From positions 1 to 64,000 of the forward strand of contig REES01000087.1 in NCBI GenBank assembly GCA_007694935.1: a stretch of 64,000 nucleotides of DNA. Reading direction: 5' to 3'. The DNA comes from Rhodospirillales bacterium (GTDB lineage: Bacteria > Pseudomonadota > Alphaproteobacteria > Rhodospirillales > Defluviicoccaceae). Below, piece after piece: positions 39,497-49,473 of the stretch (within the stretch, counting starts at the first letter, position 1; the number at the start of each line of letters is the position of its first letter). A model generated the notes under the pieces. It saw nothing but the letters and a program-made list of their open reading frames with translations. It did not search any database and was not told the DNA's origin. Position numbers and translations under genes: made by a program.

Positions 39497-40611
39497 CCGG
39501 GCCATCCCGGCGCCGACCGGGATGCGGCCCGCGACAACGCAGCAGCGGCGATCTTGCGCATGAGGGTCGGCAGCGGCTCGCCGTCAAGCCCGTCCAGGGC
39601 CACCCACCGGCCACCGGGTACCGGGGCGGTGGCGGCCAACCGCCCCGTGACCACCGCCATCTCCAGCCGGAAGTGGGTGAACACATGCATGACCGCGTTC
39701 GGCAGCGGCTGCCAGGCGGCGGTGAGCGGGGCGAAGCGGAGTGCTTCCCGCTGTGACCATGGCTCATCCCGCCATGGTGTCGACGGGATTTCCATCATCC
39801 CGCCCAGCAGGCCATCCGGCGGGCGGCGGCGCAGCAGCACCGTCTCGCCCGGACCGGTGACCCAGAAGGCCACCCCATGGCGCACCGGCCGGTCCCGGCG
39901 CGCTGCCTTGACCGGGAAGGCCTCGGGCCGTCCCGCGGCCAAGGCCATGCAATCCGCCGCCCATGGACAGGCGTCACAGCGAGGCGAACGCGGCGTACAG
40001 ACGGTCGCTCCCAGGTCCATCAGCGCCTGGGCAAAATCCCCCGGCCGCCGGTCCGGCAGGAGCGTCCGCGCAAGCCGCTCCACCAACGGCCGGGCTGCCG
40101 GCATCACCGCGTCCAGCGCCGCCACCCGGCTGATCACCCGGACCACGTTTCCGTCAACCGGTACCGCCGGCCGGCCGAAGGCGATCGCGGCGATGGCCGC
40201 GGCGGTGTAGGCCCCGACGCCCGGAAGCGCGCGCAGGCCCTCCTCGGTATCGGGAAAGCCGCCGTCGCCGGCAACCGTCCGGGCACAGGCGTGCAGGTTG
40301 CGGGCGCGGGCGTAGTAGCCGAGCCCCTGCCACGCCACCAGCACCTCGTCCAGGCTGGCCGCCGCCAAGTCGGCCACCCCGGGCCAGCGCGCGACGAAAC
40401 GGTGGAAGTAAGGCTTGACCGTGGCCACGGTCGTCTGCTGCAGCATGATCTCGCTGAGCCAGACCCGGTACGGGTCGGGGCGCCCTCCCGGCGCCGCGCG
40501 CCAGGGCAAGTCCCGCCGGTTGCCATCGTACCAAGCGAGCAGCCGCCGCCCCAGAGCGCGCCGCGCGGCATCGGAGCCCGATTCTCGCCAAGACGTGATC
40601 GCCGCAGGCAT
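39484..40611 (-). CDS. mutY: A/G-specific adenine glycosylase
   Basis: The 375-residue enzyme contains RDLPWR, the catalytic glutamate in [12 protein letters not shown], the helix-hairpin-helix [12 protein letters not shown] and the catalytic aspartate in [10 protein letters not shown]. The 4Fe-4S motif has C-x6-C-x2-C-x5-C spacing ([17 protein letters not shown]). The C-terminal NUDIX-like domain recognises 8-oxoguanine opposite the mispaired adenine. ATG at 40611 is chosen over longer open extensions. It diverges from the DciA-like gene. Confidence 0.96.
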   Translation of the reverse strand: MPAAITSWRESGSDAARRALGRRLLAWYDGNRRDLPWRAAPGGRPDPYRVWLSEIMLQQTTVATVKPYFHRFVARWPGVADLAAASLDEVLVAWQGLGYYARARNLHACARTVAGDGGFPDTEEGLRALPGVGAYTAAAIAAIAFGRPAVPVDGNVVRVISRVAALDAVMPAARPLVERLARTLLPDRRPGDFAQALMDLGATVCTPRSPRCDACPWAADCMALAAGRPEAFPVKAARRDRPVRHGVAFWVTGPGETVLLRRRPPDGLLGGMMEIPSTPWRDEPWSQREALRFAPLTAAWQPLPNAVMHVFTHFRLEMAVVTGRLAATAPVPGGRWVALDGLDGEPLPTLMRKIAAAALSRAASRSAPGWPGYAS

Positions 40612-40657
40612 GCGCCGCGCCGCTCCTGCATTGTGTTCGCTGCGGTGGAACCGTAGC

Positions 40658-41194
40658 ATGACGGCGACAGAAATTGTCATCCGGGGTTGGTCTCCCGGTG
40701 CCGGCGGTGAGTCGATCATGGCATGGGGTCCCAAGGCGATTGCGGCACCGGTGGCCAGGATCACGGCGCCGATGTTCCGGCGCCGCGGACTGGCCGACGG
40801 ACTGGTGGTGGCCGAATGGCGTGCCGTGGTGGGCGAGCGGCTCGCCGCCGTGACCGCGCCGGAACGGGTGGTGTTCCCGCCCCGTCGGCGGGAAGGCGGC
40901 ACCCTCAGGTTGCGCACCGCCTCGAGTGCACTCGCACTGGAACTGCAGCATCTCCAGCCCCAGATCATTGAGCGCGTGAACGGTTATCTGGGTTATCCGG
41001 CGGTTGCCCGCCTGCAGATCGTTCACGGCCCGCTGCCCGGCCGCGACCGCCCTGAGCCACCGGCGATTCGCGACCTCAGCGCGGGTGAGCGGGACCGTTT
41101 GCAGGCTGCCGTGGCGGGGCTGGACGATGCCGGCCTGAAGGCCGCGGTGAACCGCCTGGGACAGGCTGTGCTGGGCCGAACCGCCAAGGTTTGA
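40658..41194 (+). CDS. DUF721 / DciA-like protein
   Basis: The 178-residue protein carries the DUF721 core: VVAEWRAVVGERLAAVTAPERVVF..., LRLRTASSALALELQHLQPQIIERVNGYLG and VARLQIVHGP. DciA-type DUF721 proteins help load the replicative helicase in bacteria without DnaC/DnaI; the family is diverse, so that role is inferred. ATG at 40718 is an alternative start. The mutY-DUF721-dsbA-smc order recurs in alphaproteobacteria. Confidence 0.82.
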   Translation: MTATEIVIRGWSPGAGGESIMAWGPKAIAAPVARITAPMFRRRGLADGLVVAEWRAVVGERLAAVTAPERVVFPPRRREGGTLRLRTASSALALELQHLQPQIIERVNGYLGYPAVARLQIVHGPLPGRDRPEPPAIRDLSAGERDRLQAAVAGLDDAGLKAAVNRLGQAVLGRTAKV

Positions 41195-41330
41195 GCGGCG
41201 TTGCGGGCCCAGAGCCACGCGGCCCGCATGGCGCAGGCGTTCCGCTGGTTCCACCAACCTGAGCCACCGACTTGCGCTGGCTCGACTACCGCTCGTATAG
41301 TCAACAACATGTTGTGGAGGGAGTACCCCT

Positions 41331-42038
41331 GTGCGCCACTGGATACGATTGGCTGGTCTGTTGCTGCTCGCGGCTTCGGTCGCCGCCGGCCCGGCGGCTG
41401 CCGACAATCCGCGGACGACGGAACGTGCGTTCGGCGACCCGGATGCCCCGGTCACGCTGACGGAGTTCTCGTCGCTGACGTGTCCCCACTGTGCGACCTT
41501 CCACGTGGAGACCCTGCCCCGGATCAAGGCCGAGTACGTGGACACCGGCAAGGTGCGCGTCGTCTACCACGATTTTCCGCTGGATCCACTGGCGCTGGCG
41601 GCGGCAATGACCGCGCGGTGCGTGGCTCCGGAACGCTATTTCGGCTTTCTCGAGACTCTCTACGCCAGCCAGGCCCAGTGGGCGCGGAGCCAGGATCCGC
41701 TCCGGGAACTCGAGCAGCTGGCCCGCCTGGCCGGCCTCTCGCCGTCGGCGTTGCGGGACTGCCTGAACGATCAGGAGTTGCTGACCAGCATCCGGTCGCG
41801 CCAGGCGGAGGCGGAACGCCAGCATGGCATCACCTCGACTCCCAGCTTCATCGTGAACGGTGAAAAGATCATCGGCGCCCAGCCGTTCGAGCGGTTTCAG
41901 AGCGCCATCGACCAGGCACTGGCCACCGCCCCGGCCGTCGACCAACCGGAACAGCCCGAGCCTGCCGCCTCGACCGATGCCGCCGCCACATGGTGGTCCG
42001 GACTGAAGGCTTGGTGGCAGGCTGCGTTGGCGCGCTGA
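41331..42038 (+). CDS. DsbA-family periplasmic thiol:disulfide protein
   Basis: The 235-residue protein has a signal peptide (LAGLLLLAASVAAGPAAA) and a DsbA-like thioredoxin fold. The redox motif CPHC is at residues 51-54 and the cis-proline loop is ITSTPSFIVNG. A C-terminal low-complexity tail is rich in Ala, Pro and Gln. It presumably oxidises or isomerises disulfides of exported proteins. The start is GTG at 41331. Its stop lies six bases before smc. Confidence 0.92.
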   Translation: MRHWIRLAGLLLLAASVAAGPAAADNPRTTERAFGDPDAPVTLTEFSSLTCPHCATFHVETLPRIKAEYVDTGKVRVVYHDFPLDPLALAAAMTARCVAPERYFGFLETLYASQAQWARSQDPLRELEQLARLAGLSPSALRDCLNDQELLTSIRSRQAEAERQHGITSTPSFIVNGEKIIGAQPFERFQSAIDQALATAPAVDQPEQPEPAASTDAAATWWSGLKAWWQAALAR

Positions 42039-42044
42039 TCCCGA

Positions 42045-45000
42045 GTGGACGGCTTCCCTGCAGCAGCCGTTGAGCCGGCATCGACGCCGGCGCTGTCGCG
42101 GCCGGCGCTTCGGTTCGTCCGGCTGCACCTCGCAGGGTTCAAGTCGTTCGTCGATCCGGCGGATCTGCTGATCGAGAGCGGGCTGACCGGTATCGTCGGT
42201 CCCAACGGCTGCGGCAAGTCCAACCTGGTGGAAGCGCTGCGCTGGGTGATGGGGGAAAGCTCCGCCCGGCAGATGCGCGGCGGCGAGATGGATGACGTCA
42301 TCTTCAGCGGCACCGTCGACCGAAGGGCCCGCGAGTTCGCCGAGGTCTCGGTGGAGCTGGATACCGCGGGACAGCCGCTTCCCATCGGACTGCCGGCGAA
42401 CCATGCCGTGGTCGTCAGCCGGCGGATCGACCGAGGGCGGGGGTCGCTCTATCGGGTGAACGGCAAGGAGGTCCGGGCCCGTGACGTCCAGCTGCTGTTT
42501 GCCGACGCCCAGACCGGGGCGCGTTCCTCGGCCATCATCAGCCAGGGCCAGATCGGCAGCCTGATCGCCGCCAAGCCGCAGGAACGGCGAGTCCTGCTTG
42601 AAGAGGCGGCGGGGATCACCGGCCTGCACGCCCGCCGTCACGAAGCGGAACAGCGCTTGAATGCGGCCGAAGCCAACCTCGAGCGGCTCGATGACGTCAT
42701 CGCCACCTTGCAGGTACAGCTCGATCATCTGGGCAAGCAGGCCCGTCACGCCGTTCGCTTCCGCTCCCTTGCCGAGACCATCCGGCGCTCCGAAGCACTC
42801 TTGTACGGGCTCCGCTGGCAGTCCGCCTGCGCGGCGGTGGACGCGGCTTCGGAACGGTTTTCTGCGGCCGAGGCGACAGTGGCCGAGGCGACCGGCGCGG
42901 CGGGCGTCGCCGCCGCCCGGCAAACCGAATGCGCTGCTCTGCTGCCGGATCTCAGGCGCACGTTGAACGAGGCCGACGCCGAATCACAACGCCTCGCCCT
43001 GGCCGAGGAGACTCTGGCCGCGGAGGAACGCCGGCTGGCCGACGCTCGGGCCGCGTGCCGAACCCGACGGGAACAGGCGGGTCGCGACCTGGAACGGGAG
43101 CAACGGCTGGCCGGCGACGCCGAAGCCGCCGTCACCCGGCTTGCCGGCGATGCCGACCGGATCCGCCGCGCCTGTGCGGACGAGGAGCGCCTCAACGGCG
43201 AAGCGGAAGCAGCGCTGGCGGCCGCCGACGCCGAGGTCCGTCGCCTCGACGGAGAGCGGGCCGAGGTCACCGCTGCGGTCGCCACCGCCGATGCCGAACG
43301 GGCAAACCTGAGCCGCCAGCGCAGCGATCTGGCGGGACGGCGGGACCGGCTGGCCGCCCGTCGGCTCGAGCTGACCCGCCGACGTGGCGACCTCGAGCGT
43401 CGGATCGGCGGCCTGGCCGACCTGGATGCGATCGAGGCGGCGGCGGCAGCGGCGGCAGAGGCCCTGGACGCCGCCAACGCCGCTGCCGGGGACGCCGAAC
43501 GGAAACGCCTTGAGGCAGAGGCGGCCCAGCGGGCCGCCGAGGCTGCCCGGCAGGAGGCGTCCGGCCGGCATGCCCGGGTGACGGCGGAAGCCGCCGCCCT
43601 GGAGCAGGTCCTGGGCGACGACGAGCGGACTGGCGGCGTCCCGCTCGTCGACCTGGTGACCGCCGAGCCCGGTATCGAGACGGCGCTGTCCGCCGGCGTC
43701 GGCGACGCCCTGCTGGCGCCGACCGACTCCTGCGCCACTGTGCACTGGCGGACCCTTCCGCCGCTGGCGGACGCACCGCCGCTACCCCACGGCAGCACGC
43801 CCCTTGCAGATCTCGTCGACGCGCCACCGGTGCTGACCCGGCGCCTGGCCGGCGTGGGACTGGTGTCGGACGACGCGGAAGGAGATCGCCTGCAACCGCT
43901 GTTGTCCCCCGGCCAGCGGCTGGTCAGTCGTGACGGGGCGGTGTGGCGATGGGACGGCTACACTGCGGCCGCGTCCTCGACGGCCGCCACCGCGCGGCTT
44001 CGTCAGCGTGCCCGCCTCAAGGATCTGAGACTGGCGGAGGCCGACGCCGAAGCGGCGCTGGTTGCCGCTACCGAGCGGGCCGAGGCGGCCCGGCTGCAAT
44101 TCACCGATGCTCTTGCCGGCGAACGCGGAGCGCGCGCCCGCCTGCGCGAGGCCGAAGTGGCCCACACCCGAGCCGCCGACGCCCGGGCCGAGGCACGGGA
44201 GCGGGCGGCACGGATCGCCGCCGACCGTGCCGCTCTGGACGAGGCCGAAGCCGGCGTCAACCAGGAACTGGCGGAGGTCGGCCAAGCACTGGCGGCAGCG
44301 GAGGCGGCACTGGCGGCGATGCCGCCGCAGGAAGGCGAGCGCCGGCGGGCGGAGACGCTTCGCCAGGCCCTGGACCATGCCCGCAACCATCAGAGCGACC
44401 GCCGAGCCGCCCGCGACTCTCTGCTCCGCGATGCCAAGGCCAGGCGCCGACGCCTGGCCGCGATCGACGAGGAACTGCGGTCATGGTGCGCCCGCCGCGA
44501 TGGTGCTCGCGACCAGGCGGCAGAACTGCGCCGAAGGCTTGCGGAGGCCGAGGCGGAGGGCCAACGCCTCGATGGACTCCCCGCCGAAATGGCCCGGCAG
44601 CGGACCACGTTGCTGTCGGCAGCAGAAGCACAGGCGCGCACCTGCCGGGATGCCCGCGAGCGGCTGAGCGCCGCCGAAGCGGCGATGACCGACGCGGACC
44701 GGCGCGTCCGCGCCGCCGAGACCGAACTCGCCCGGGCCCGGGAGGAGCGGGTGCGGGCGGAAGCCGCCGTCGAGCAGGCGGCAGCCGCGCGGGCGGCCCT
44801 GGCCGAGCGGATCGCCGAGGTGCTGTCGGTCAATCCGGAACAGCTCGCCGCTGCCGAGCCGCTGAGCGATCCCGCGACACAGGATCCCGATGCGCTCGAA
44901 CGCAAGCTGGAGCGGCTGCGCCGGGAGCGGGATCTGATGGGGCCGGTCAATCTTCAGGCCGAGCAGGAGGCGCAGGCGTTGAGCCAGCGGATCGACGGCC

Positions 45001-45563
45001 TGCTGGCCCAGCGCCGGGACCTGGTCGCCGCCGTCGCCAAGCTGAGGCAGGCGATCGGCGAGCTGGACGACGAGGGCCGGCGACGGCTCATGGCGGCATT
45101 CACCGCCGCCGACCGGCATTTCCGGACCCTGTTCACCCGGCTGTTCGGCGGCGGCCGCGCCCACTTGGCGCTGGCCGATTCCGAAAACCCGCTGGAAGCC
45201 GGCCTGGAGATCATGGCGAGCCCGCCCGGCAAGCGGCTGCAGGCCCTGTCGCTGCTGTCCGGCGGCGAACAGACCTTGGCCGCACTCGCCCTGGTGTTCG
45301 CGGTGTTTCTGTGCACGCCGGCGCCGGTGTGCATGCTCGACGAGGTGGATGCGCCGCTCGACGATGCCAACGTCGACCGCTTCTGCGCCCTTCTGACCGA
45401 ACTCGCCGGAGTCAGCGGCACCCGCTTCCTGGTGGTGACCCATCACCGCATGACGATGGCCCGGATGGACCGCCTGTTCGGCGTCACCATGGCCGAGCGT
45501 GGCGTCTCGCAACTGGTGTCCGTCGACCTTGCCCGCGCCGAGGCTCTGGCCGATCCCGCCTGA
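42045..45563 (+). CDS. smc: Chromosome segregation protein SMC
   Basis: The 1172-residue protein has an N-terminal ATPase half with Walker A GPNGCGKSN near residue 55, then a long coiled coil. The hinge lies around residues 530-640 (LVDLVTAEPGIETALSAGVGDAL), followed by a second coiled coil. The C-terminal half has signature LLSGGEQTLAALALVFAVF and Walker B VCMLDEVDAPLDDANVDRF. SMC dimers compact and separate chromosomes with ScpAB. The coiled coils are extremely Ala/Arg/Glu-rich, as expected at this GC content. The start is GTG at 42045; the conserved part begins at LRFVRLHLAGFKSF. Confidence 0.96.
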   Translation: MDGFPAAAVEPASTPALSRPALRFVRLHLAGFKSFVDPADLLIESGLTGIVGPNGCGKSNLVEALRWVMGESSARQMRGGEMDDVIFSGTVDRRAREFAEVSVELDTAGQPLPIGLPANHAVVVSRRIDRGRGSLYRVNGKEVRARDVQLLFADAQTGARSSAIISQGQIGSLIAAKPQERRVLLEEAAGITGLHARRHEAEQRLNAAEANLERLDDVIATLQVQLDHLGKQARHAVRFRSLAETIRRSEALLYGLRWQSACAAVDAASERFSAAEATVAEATGAAGVAAARQTECAALLPDLRRTLNEADAESQRLALAEETLAAEERRLADARAACRTRREQAGRDLEREQRLAGDAEAAVTRLAGDADRIRRACADEERLNGEAEAALAAADAEVRRLDGERAEVTAAVATADAERANLSRQRSDLAGRRDRLAARRLELTRRRGDLERRIGGLADLDAIEAAAAAAAEALDAANAAAGDAERKRLEAEAAQRAAEAARQEASGRHARVTAEAAALEQVLGDDERTGGVPLVDLVTAEPGIETALSAGVGDALLAPTDSCATVHWRTLPPLADAPPLPHGSTPLADLVDAPPVLTRRLAGVGLVSDDAEGDRLQPLLSPGQRLVSRDGAVWRWDGYTAAASSTAATARLRQRARLKDLRLAEADAEAALVAATERAEAARLQFTDALAGERGARARLREAEVAHTRAADARAEARERAARIAADRAALDEAEAGVNQELAEVGQALAAAEAALAAMPPQEGERRRAETLRQALDHARNHQSDRRAARDSLLRDAKARRRRLAAIDEELRSWCARRDGARDQAAELRRRLAEAEAEGQRLDGLPAEMARQRTTLLSAAEAQARTCRDARERLSAAEAAMTDADRRVRAAETELARAREERVRAEAAVEQAAAARAALAERIAEVLSVNPEQLAAAEPLSDPATQDPDALERKLERLRRERDLMGPVNLQAEQEAQALSQRIDGLLAQRRDLVAAVAKLRQAIGELDDEGRRRLMAAFTAADRHFRTLFTRLFGGGRAHLALADSENPLEAGLEIMASPPGKRLQALSLLSGGEQTLAALALVFAVFLCTPAPVCMLDEVDAPLDDANVDRFCALLTELAGVSGTRFLVVTHHRMTMARMDRLFGVTMAERGVSQLVSVDLARAEALADPA

Positions 45564-45655
45564 CGCCGAACACGGCGCTCCCGGCGGTGTCGCACGGCAG
45601 GGTGGGAGCCGATGAATATCAGCCAGTTACCAGCGGAAGGTTGAACCGCGGCCGG

Positions 45656-45684
45656 TTGACAGCCTCCGGACCCGCCTCTATGGT
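45656..45684 (+). promoter_or_regulatory. Promoter of the Fo-ATPase operon
   Basis: TTGACA (45656-45661), a 17-base spacer and TATGGT (45679-45684): a perfect -35 and a four-of-six -10, 50 bases before the atpI start. Confidence 0.65.
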
Positions 45685-45733
45685 CGAGGCGGTGACGGCA
45701 TGGTGCCGATCGCCGTGTTGTGCGGCCCCTGCC

Positions 45734-46150
45734 ATGAACGGCAAGGCTCCTCCACCGCCTCGCGAGGACCTGGGAGAGCGTCTCAGGCGATTGCGGGAAG
45801 AGACCGCTCCGGCGGCAGAACGGCGGGCGGATCAGCCGGCGACCGGTCTAGGCATGGCGTTTGCCTGCGGTGCGCACATGGTTGCCGGTCTGGCGGTGGG
45901 AGCCGGAATCGGGTATGTGCTGGACCGCTGGCTCGGCACGTCGCCGTGGCTGTTCGTGGTGTTCTTCTTTCTGGGGGCCGCTGCCGGCATCCTGAACACC
46001 TACCGGACGGCAACCGGTATGGGTATGGCGCTGGGCTACCGCCCGGCCGAACAGGGGAACGAGGAAGGCCGGCCGGGGGCAACCCCCGCTGCCGGCGCCG
46101 AGGAAACGAAAAGCCAGAGGGGCGGGAACCGCGGTGGCCAATCCGCTTGA
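45734..46150 (+). CDS. atpI: ATP synthase-associated protein AtpI
   Basis: The 138-residue protein has a charged N terminus (REDLGERLRRLREE) and two membrane helices (GMAFACGAHMVAGLAVGAGIGYVLD and PWLFVVFFFLGAAAGILNTYR), the AtpI/AtpQ pattern. It assists assembly of the c-ring or magnesium supply for the enzyme. Its last 17 bases overlap atpB. Confidence 0.88.
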   Translation: MNGKAPPPPREDLGERLRRLREETAPAAERRADQPATGLGMAFACGAHMVAGLAVGAGIGYVLDRWLGTSPWLFVVFFFLGAAAGILNTYRTATGMGMALGYRPAEQGNEEGRPGATPAAGAEETKSQRGGNRGGQSA

Positions 46151-46856
46151 CCAGTTCGTCATCAAAACAATCGTGCCGATCACGGTCGGTGACGTCGACG
46201 CATCGTTCACCAATTCAAGCCTCTTCATGGTGATCGCGGTCGCGGCCGTTACCGTCTTCCTGACCCGGACCGTGCGCGACCGCCAGCTCGTGCCGGGCCG
46301 ATGGCAGTCGATCGCGGAACTCATGTATCAGTTCGTCGGCAACATGGTCAGGGACAACGTCGGGTCCAGCGGCAAACCCTACTTTCCTTTCATTTTCAGC
46401 CTGTTCATGTTCATCCTGATGGGCAACCTACTTGGGATGATCCCCTACAGCTTCACTTTTACCAGCCACATCGCCGTCACCCTCGGCATGGCATTGATGG
46501 TGTTCATCGGCACGACGGTGGTGGCGTTCGCCAAGCATGGCGTCAAGTTCTTCGGCTTCTTTCTGCCGCACGGGACACCCTGGTACATCGCGCCGGTGCT
46601 GGTCCCCATCGAGGTGCTGTCGTATTTCACCCGGCCGGTGAGCCTCTCGCTCCGATTGTTCGCCAACCTGACCGCCGGGCACACGCTGCTCAAGGTGTTT
46701 GCCGGCTTCATCTTCGCCATGGGCCTGGCAGGCGTAGTCCCGCTGGCGGCGTCGGTCGCACTCACCGGGTTGGAGTTCCTTTTGGCGATCCTTCAGGCCT
46801 ACGTATTCGCGGTATTGTCTTGCATCTACCTGCACGATGCGCTCCATATGCACTGA
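46134..46856 (+). CDS. atpB: ATP synthase Fo subunit a
   Basis: The 240-residue membrane protein has the essential proton-channel arginine at residue 174 in RPVSLSLRLFANLTAGH, preceded by YIAPVLVPIEVLSYFTRP. About six hydrophobic segments are present. Translation starts at GTG within the end of atpI. It forms the stator half-channels against the c-ring. Confidence 0.97.
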   Translation: MANPLDQFVIKTIVPITVGDVDASFTNSSLFMVIAVAAVTVFLTRTVRDRQLVPGRWQSIAELMYQFVGNMVRDNVGSSGKPYFPFIFSLFMFILMGNLLGMIPYSFTFTSHIAVTLGMALMVFIGTTVVAFAKHGVKFFGFFLPHGTPWYIAPVLVPIEVLSYFTRPVSLSLRLFANLTAGHTLLKVFAGFIFAMGLAGVVPLAASVALTGLEFLLAILQAYVFAVLSCIYLHDALHMH

Positions 46857-46952
46857 CCGGACCGACCGGATGACCACGAGAGGCGAGGGCCCAGCCATCG
46901 CCGACACACGCAAAGGCGAATAATTCCAACGACGAACGAGGGGTATAAGACG

Positions 46953-47180
46953 ATGGATATGGATGCTGCGAGAATGATCGGCGCCGGTATCGCGGTGGTC
47001 GGCCTGGGTGGGGTTGGTGCCGGCATCGGCAACATTTTCGCAACCACGATCGCCTCGCTGGCGCGCAATCCGGCCGCCCAACCGATCGTACAGCTTCCGA
47101 TGTGGGTGGGGTTCGCCCTGGTGGAGGCGGTGGCCCTGTATGCCCTGGTGGTGGCCCTGATCCTCATGTTCGTGTTCTAG
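46953..47180 (+). CDS. atpE: ATP synthase Fo subunit c
   Basis: The 75-residue hairpin protein has two helices joined by the polar loop ARNPAAQ. The proton-carrying glutamate is E58 in FALVEAVALYALVV. The glycine-rich first helix (GLGGVGAGIGN) is that of a proton-type ring. GAGGGG lies about nine bases before the ATG, a strong site suiting the high copy number of c. Confidence 0.97.
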   Translation: MDMDAARMIGAGIAVVGLGGVGAGIGNIFATTIASLARNPAAQPIVQLPMWVGFALVEAVALYALVVALILMFVF

Positions 47181-47273
47181 GGCTCGCCCGGAACACGGCC
47201 TGCCGGTCGCCGATCGCCCGGTCATAAGCGGCGGTCGTCGGCCGGTTACCGACCCGTGCCATGAGGGGGCATT

Positions 47274-47765
47274 ATGCCGCAGTTCGATCCCGCCGTCTGG
47301 TCGCCGCAACTGGTGTGGCTCGCGATCACCTTCGTGGTCATGTACCTGCTTATGTCGCGGGTGGCGCTGCCGCGGATCGGTCACATCCTGGAGGAACGGG
47401 AGACACGGATCGCCCGCAACCTTGAGAAGGCCGAAAGCCTGAAGAAGCAGGCTGACGAAGCGGTTGCAGCGTACGAACAGCGGATGGCCGATGCCCGGGC
47501 GCGCGCCCAGGAAGCCCTGCGGCAAGCCCGCGACGATGCGGCCGAGGACGCGGCGCGCCGGCATGCCGAGCTGAGTGAACGACTGAGCGAGCGGATCAGC
47601 GCCGGAGAGGCACGCATTGCCGAGGCCGAGCGCGAAGCCATCGCCAGCATTCGCGACATAGCCATCGACGTGGCCGCCGGAGCGGCGCAGAAGCTGCTGG
47701 GCGGGCGGGTCGACCGCAAGGGGGTGACCGCCGCGACCGATGCCGCGCTTGGCGAGGCTGGTTGA
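47274..47765 (+). CDS. atpF': ATP synthase Fo subunit b'
   Basis: The 163-residue protein has one N-terminal membrane helix (LVWLAITFVVMYLLMSRVALP) and a long coiled coil (EKAESLKKQADEAVAAYEQRM...), the b-type peripheral stalk. The first of two b-like genes is named b' in alphaproteobacteria. It pairs with the following atpF to form a heterodimeric stalk. Confidence 0.95.
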   Translation: MPQFDPAVWSPQLVWLAITFVVMYLLMSRVALPRIGHILEERETRIARNLEKAESLKKQADEAVAAYEQRMADARARAQEALRQARDDAAEDAARRHAELSERLSERISAGEARIAEAEREAIASIRDIAIDVAAGAAQKLLGGRVDRKGVTAATDAALGEAG

Positions 47766-47809
47766 GGCGCATCGCCGTCAGGCAAGGCACCAAGGGAGAT
47801 GAAAGCCGA

Positions 47810-48346
47810 ATGATCGAGGTGCTTGCGGCAGAGCCCGGGGCGGTGCACGCCGAACCGTTCTACGCCACCGGAGAGTTCTGGGTCCTGGTGGCGTTCGTGA
47901 CCTTTTTTGCGCTGACCGGGCGGATCATCTACCGCGTGGTAACTGTGGCGCTGGACGACCGCGCCGACCGCATCCGCCATCAACTGGAGGAAGCCGAGCG
48001 GCTTGCCACCGAGGCACAGGAGATGCTGGTCAACGCCGAGCGCCGGCAGCGCGAGGCCGAGGAAGAAGCGGAGGAGGTCATCTACCGCGCCCGCCAGGAG
48101 GCGGAGCGGTTCACCGAGCGTGCCGCCGCCGACCTGGAACACGCCCTGAAACGGCGTGAGCAACTCGCAATGGAGCGGCTCGCCTTTGCCGAGCAGACTG
48201 CCCTCGCCGACGTCCGGGCCCGCGCGGTCGACTTGGCCATCGAGGCGACCCGCCGCTACCTGCAATCCCAGGCCGACAGCAAGCGGGCCGATGCGCTGAT
48301 CGACGCGACCATACAAGACCTTCCCAACACCCTGAAGCTGCATTGA
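47810..48346 (+). CDS. atpF: ATP synthase Fo subunit b
   Basis: The 178-residue protein has a membrane helix (FWVLVAFVTFFALTGRIIYRVV) and a long charged coiled coil (EEAERLATEAQEMLVNAERRQ...), ending in DLPNTLKLH. It is the second stalk subunit. ATG at 47810 has AGGGAG 14 bases upstream. The F1 genes are not in this window, as is usual in alphaproteobacteria, where Fo and F1 operons are separate. Confidence 0.95.
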   Translation: MIEVLAAEPGAVHAEPFYATGEFWVLVAFVTFFALTGRIIYRVVTVALDDRADRIRHQLEEAERLATEAQEMLVNAERRQREAEEEAEEVIYRARQEAERFTERAAADLEHALKRREQLAMERLAFAEQTALADVRARAVDLAIEATRRYLQSQADSKRADALIDATIQDLPNTLKLH

Positions 48347-48446
48347 GGCCGGCACTTGGCCTGCCGGTGATCGCGGCCGCAGGGCCCATCGCTTCGGCGT
48401 TGCGCGCGGCCTGTCCTCGGATGAGACGCCAGCGACGCCCGCAACA

Positions 48447-48476
48447 TTGACGGTGGGTGCGCACTTCCGCTATGGC
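48447..48476 (+). promoter_or_regulatory. Possible promoter before the NDUFA9-like gene
   Basis: TTGACG (48447-48452) and TATGGC (48471-48476) are 18 bases apart; the -35 matches five of six, the -10 only three. Confidence 0.3.
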
Positions 48477-48521
48477 CAAGCCCCGACGGCTCGAAGTTGC
48501 TAACTTTGCTGAGGAGGCCAG

Positions 48522-49460
48522 ATGCCGCGTCGTGTCGCCACCGTGTTCGGCGGGTCGGGGTTCATCGGTCGGCACCTGATCCGCCGACTGGCAGCAGACG
48601 GCTGGATCATCCGCGTGGGTGTCCGCGATCCCGACGCGGCCCTGTTCCTCAAGCCCATGGGCGATCCCGGCCAGATCGTGCCGGTCCCTGCCGATGTCAC
48701 CGATGCCGAGGGGGTCGCGGCCCTCGTTCACGAAGCCCAGCTGGTGGTCAACCTCGTCGGCATCCTGTACGAGCGCGGCCGAACCACCTTCCAGCGCATC
48801 CACGTGGAGGGCGCTGCCACCGTGGCCGGTGCCGCCAAGGCCGCCCGCTGCGAGCGATTGGTGCACCTGTCCGCGATCGGTGCCGATGTCGATTCGCCGG
48901 CGCAGTACGCCCGCACCAAGGCTCAGGGCGAACGCGCCGTGACCGAAGCCTTCCCCGAAGCCACCATCATGCGGCCAAGCGTGGTGTTCGGTCCGGAGGA
49001 TCAGTTCCTCAACCGGTTTGCCGAAATTGCCCGGTTCTCCCCGGTCCTGCCGGTGTTCCCGGCCCGGTTCCAGCCGGTGTTCGTCGGCGACGTGGCGGAT
49101 GCGATTCTACAGGTGCTGGCCGATCCGGAGAGCCGGGGCAAGACCTATGAACTCGGCGGGCCCCGGGTGCTGAGCTTCCGGGAGATCATGGAGCTGATCA
49201 ACCGGGAGACCGGGCGCCACCGGCGGCTGATCCGGATGCCTCTCAGGCTTGCCGCCGCCTATGCCTGGTTTCTGGAATGGCTGCCGGTCCCGCCGCTCAC
49301 CCGGGACCAGGTGAGGCTGCTGTCCCGGGACAACGTCGTCGCCGCGGACGCGCTCACCCTGGCCGATCTCGGCGTGCAGCCCGCCGACATCGAAGCGATT
49401 GCACCGCTGTACGTCCGCATCTACGCCCGGCCGCGTGATCGCACCGCCCCGCAGATCTGA
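48522..49460 (+). CDS. NDUFA9-like NAD(P)-binding protein (complex I-associated SDR)
   Basis: The 312-residue atypical short-chain dehydrogenase has the Rossmann motif VFGGSGFIGRHLIRRLA and NVEG-like IHVEGAATVAGAAKAA. The tyrosine-lysine-type AQYARTKAQGERAV and the FQPVFVGDVADAI block are typical of the NDUFA9/complex I 39-kDa group. In mitochondria the subunit binds NADPH and stabilises complex I; bacterial homologues may do likewise or act as quinone-linked reductases. GAGGAGG precedes the ATG. Confidence 0.9.
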   Translation: MPRRVATVFGGSGFIGRHLIRRLAADGWIIRVGVRDPDAALFLKPMGDPGQIVPVPADVTDAEGVAALVHEAQLVVNLVGILYERGRTTFQRIHVEGAATVAGAAKAARCERLVHLSAIGADVDSPAQYARTKAQGERAVTEAFPEATIMRPSVVFGPEDQFLNRFAEIARFSPVLPVFPARFQPVFVGDVADAILQVLADPESRGKTYELGGPRVLSFREIMELINRETGRHRRLIRMPLRLAAAYAWFLEWLPVPPLTRDQVRLLSRDNVVAADALTLADLGVQPADIEAIAPLYVRIYARPRDRTAPQI

Positions 49461-49473
49461 CGCGGGCGCCGAT

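Noticed and set aside
46134-48346. Absence of F1 genes after the Fo operon as a rearrangement
   Set aside because: Separate Fo and F1 operons are standard in alphaproteobacteria.
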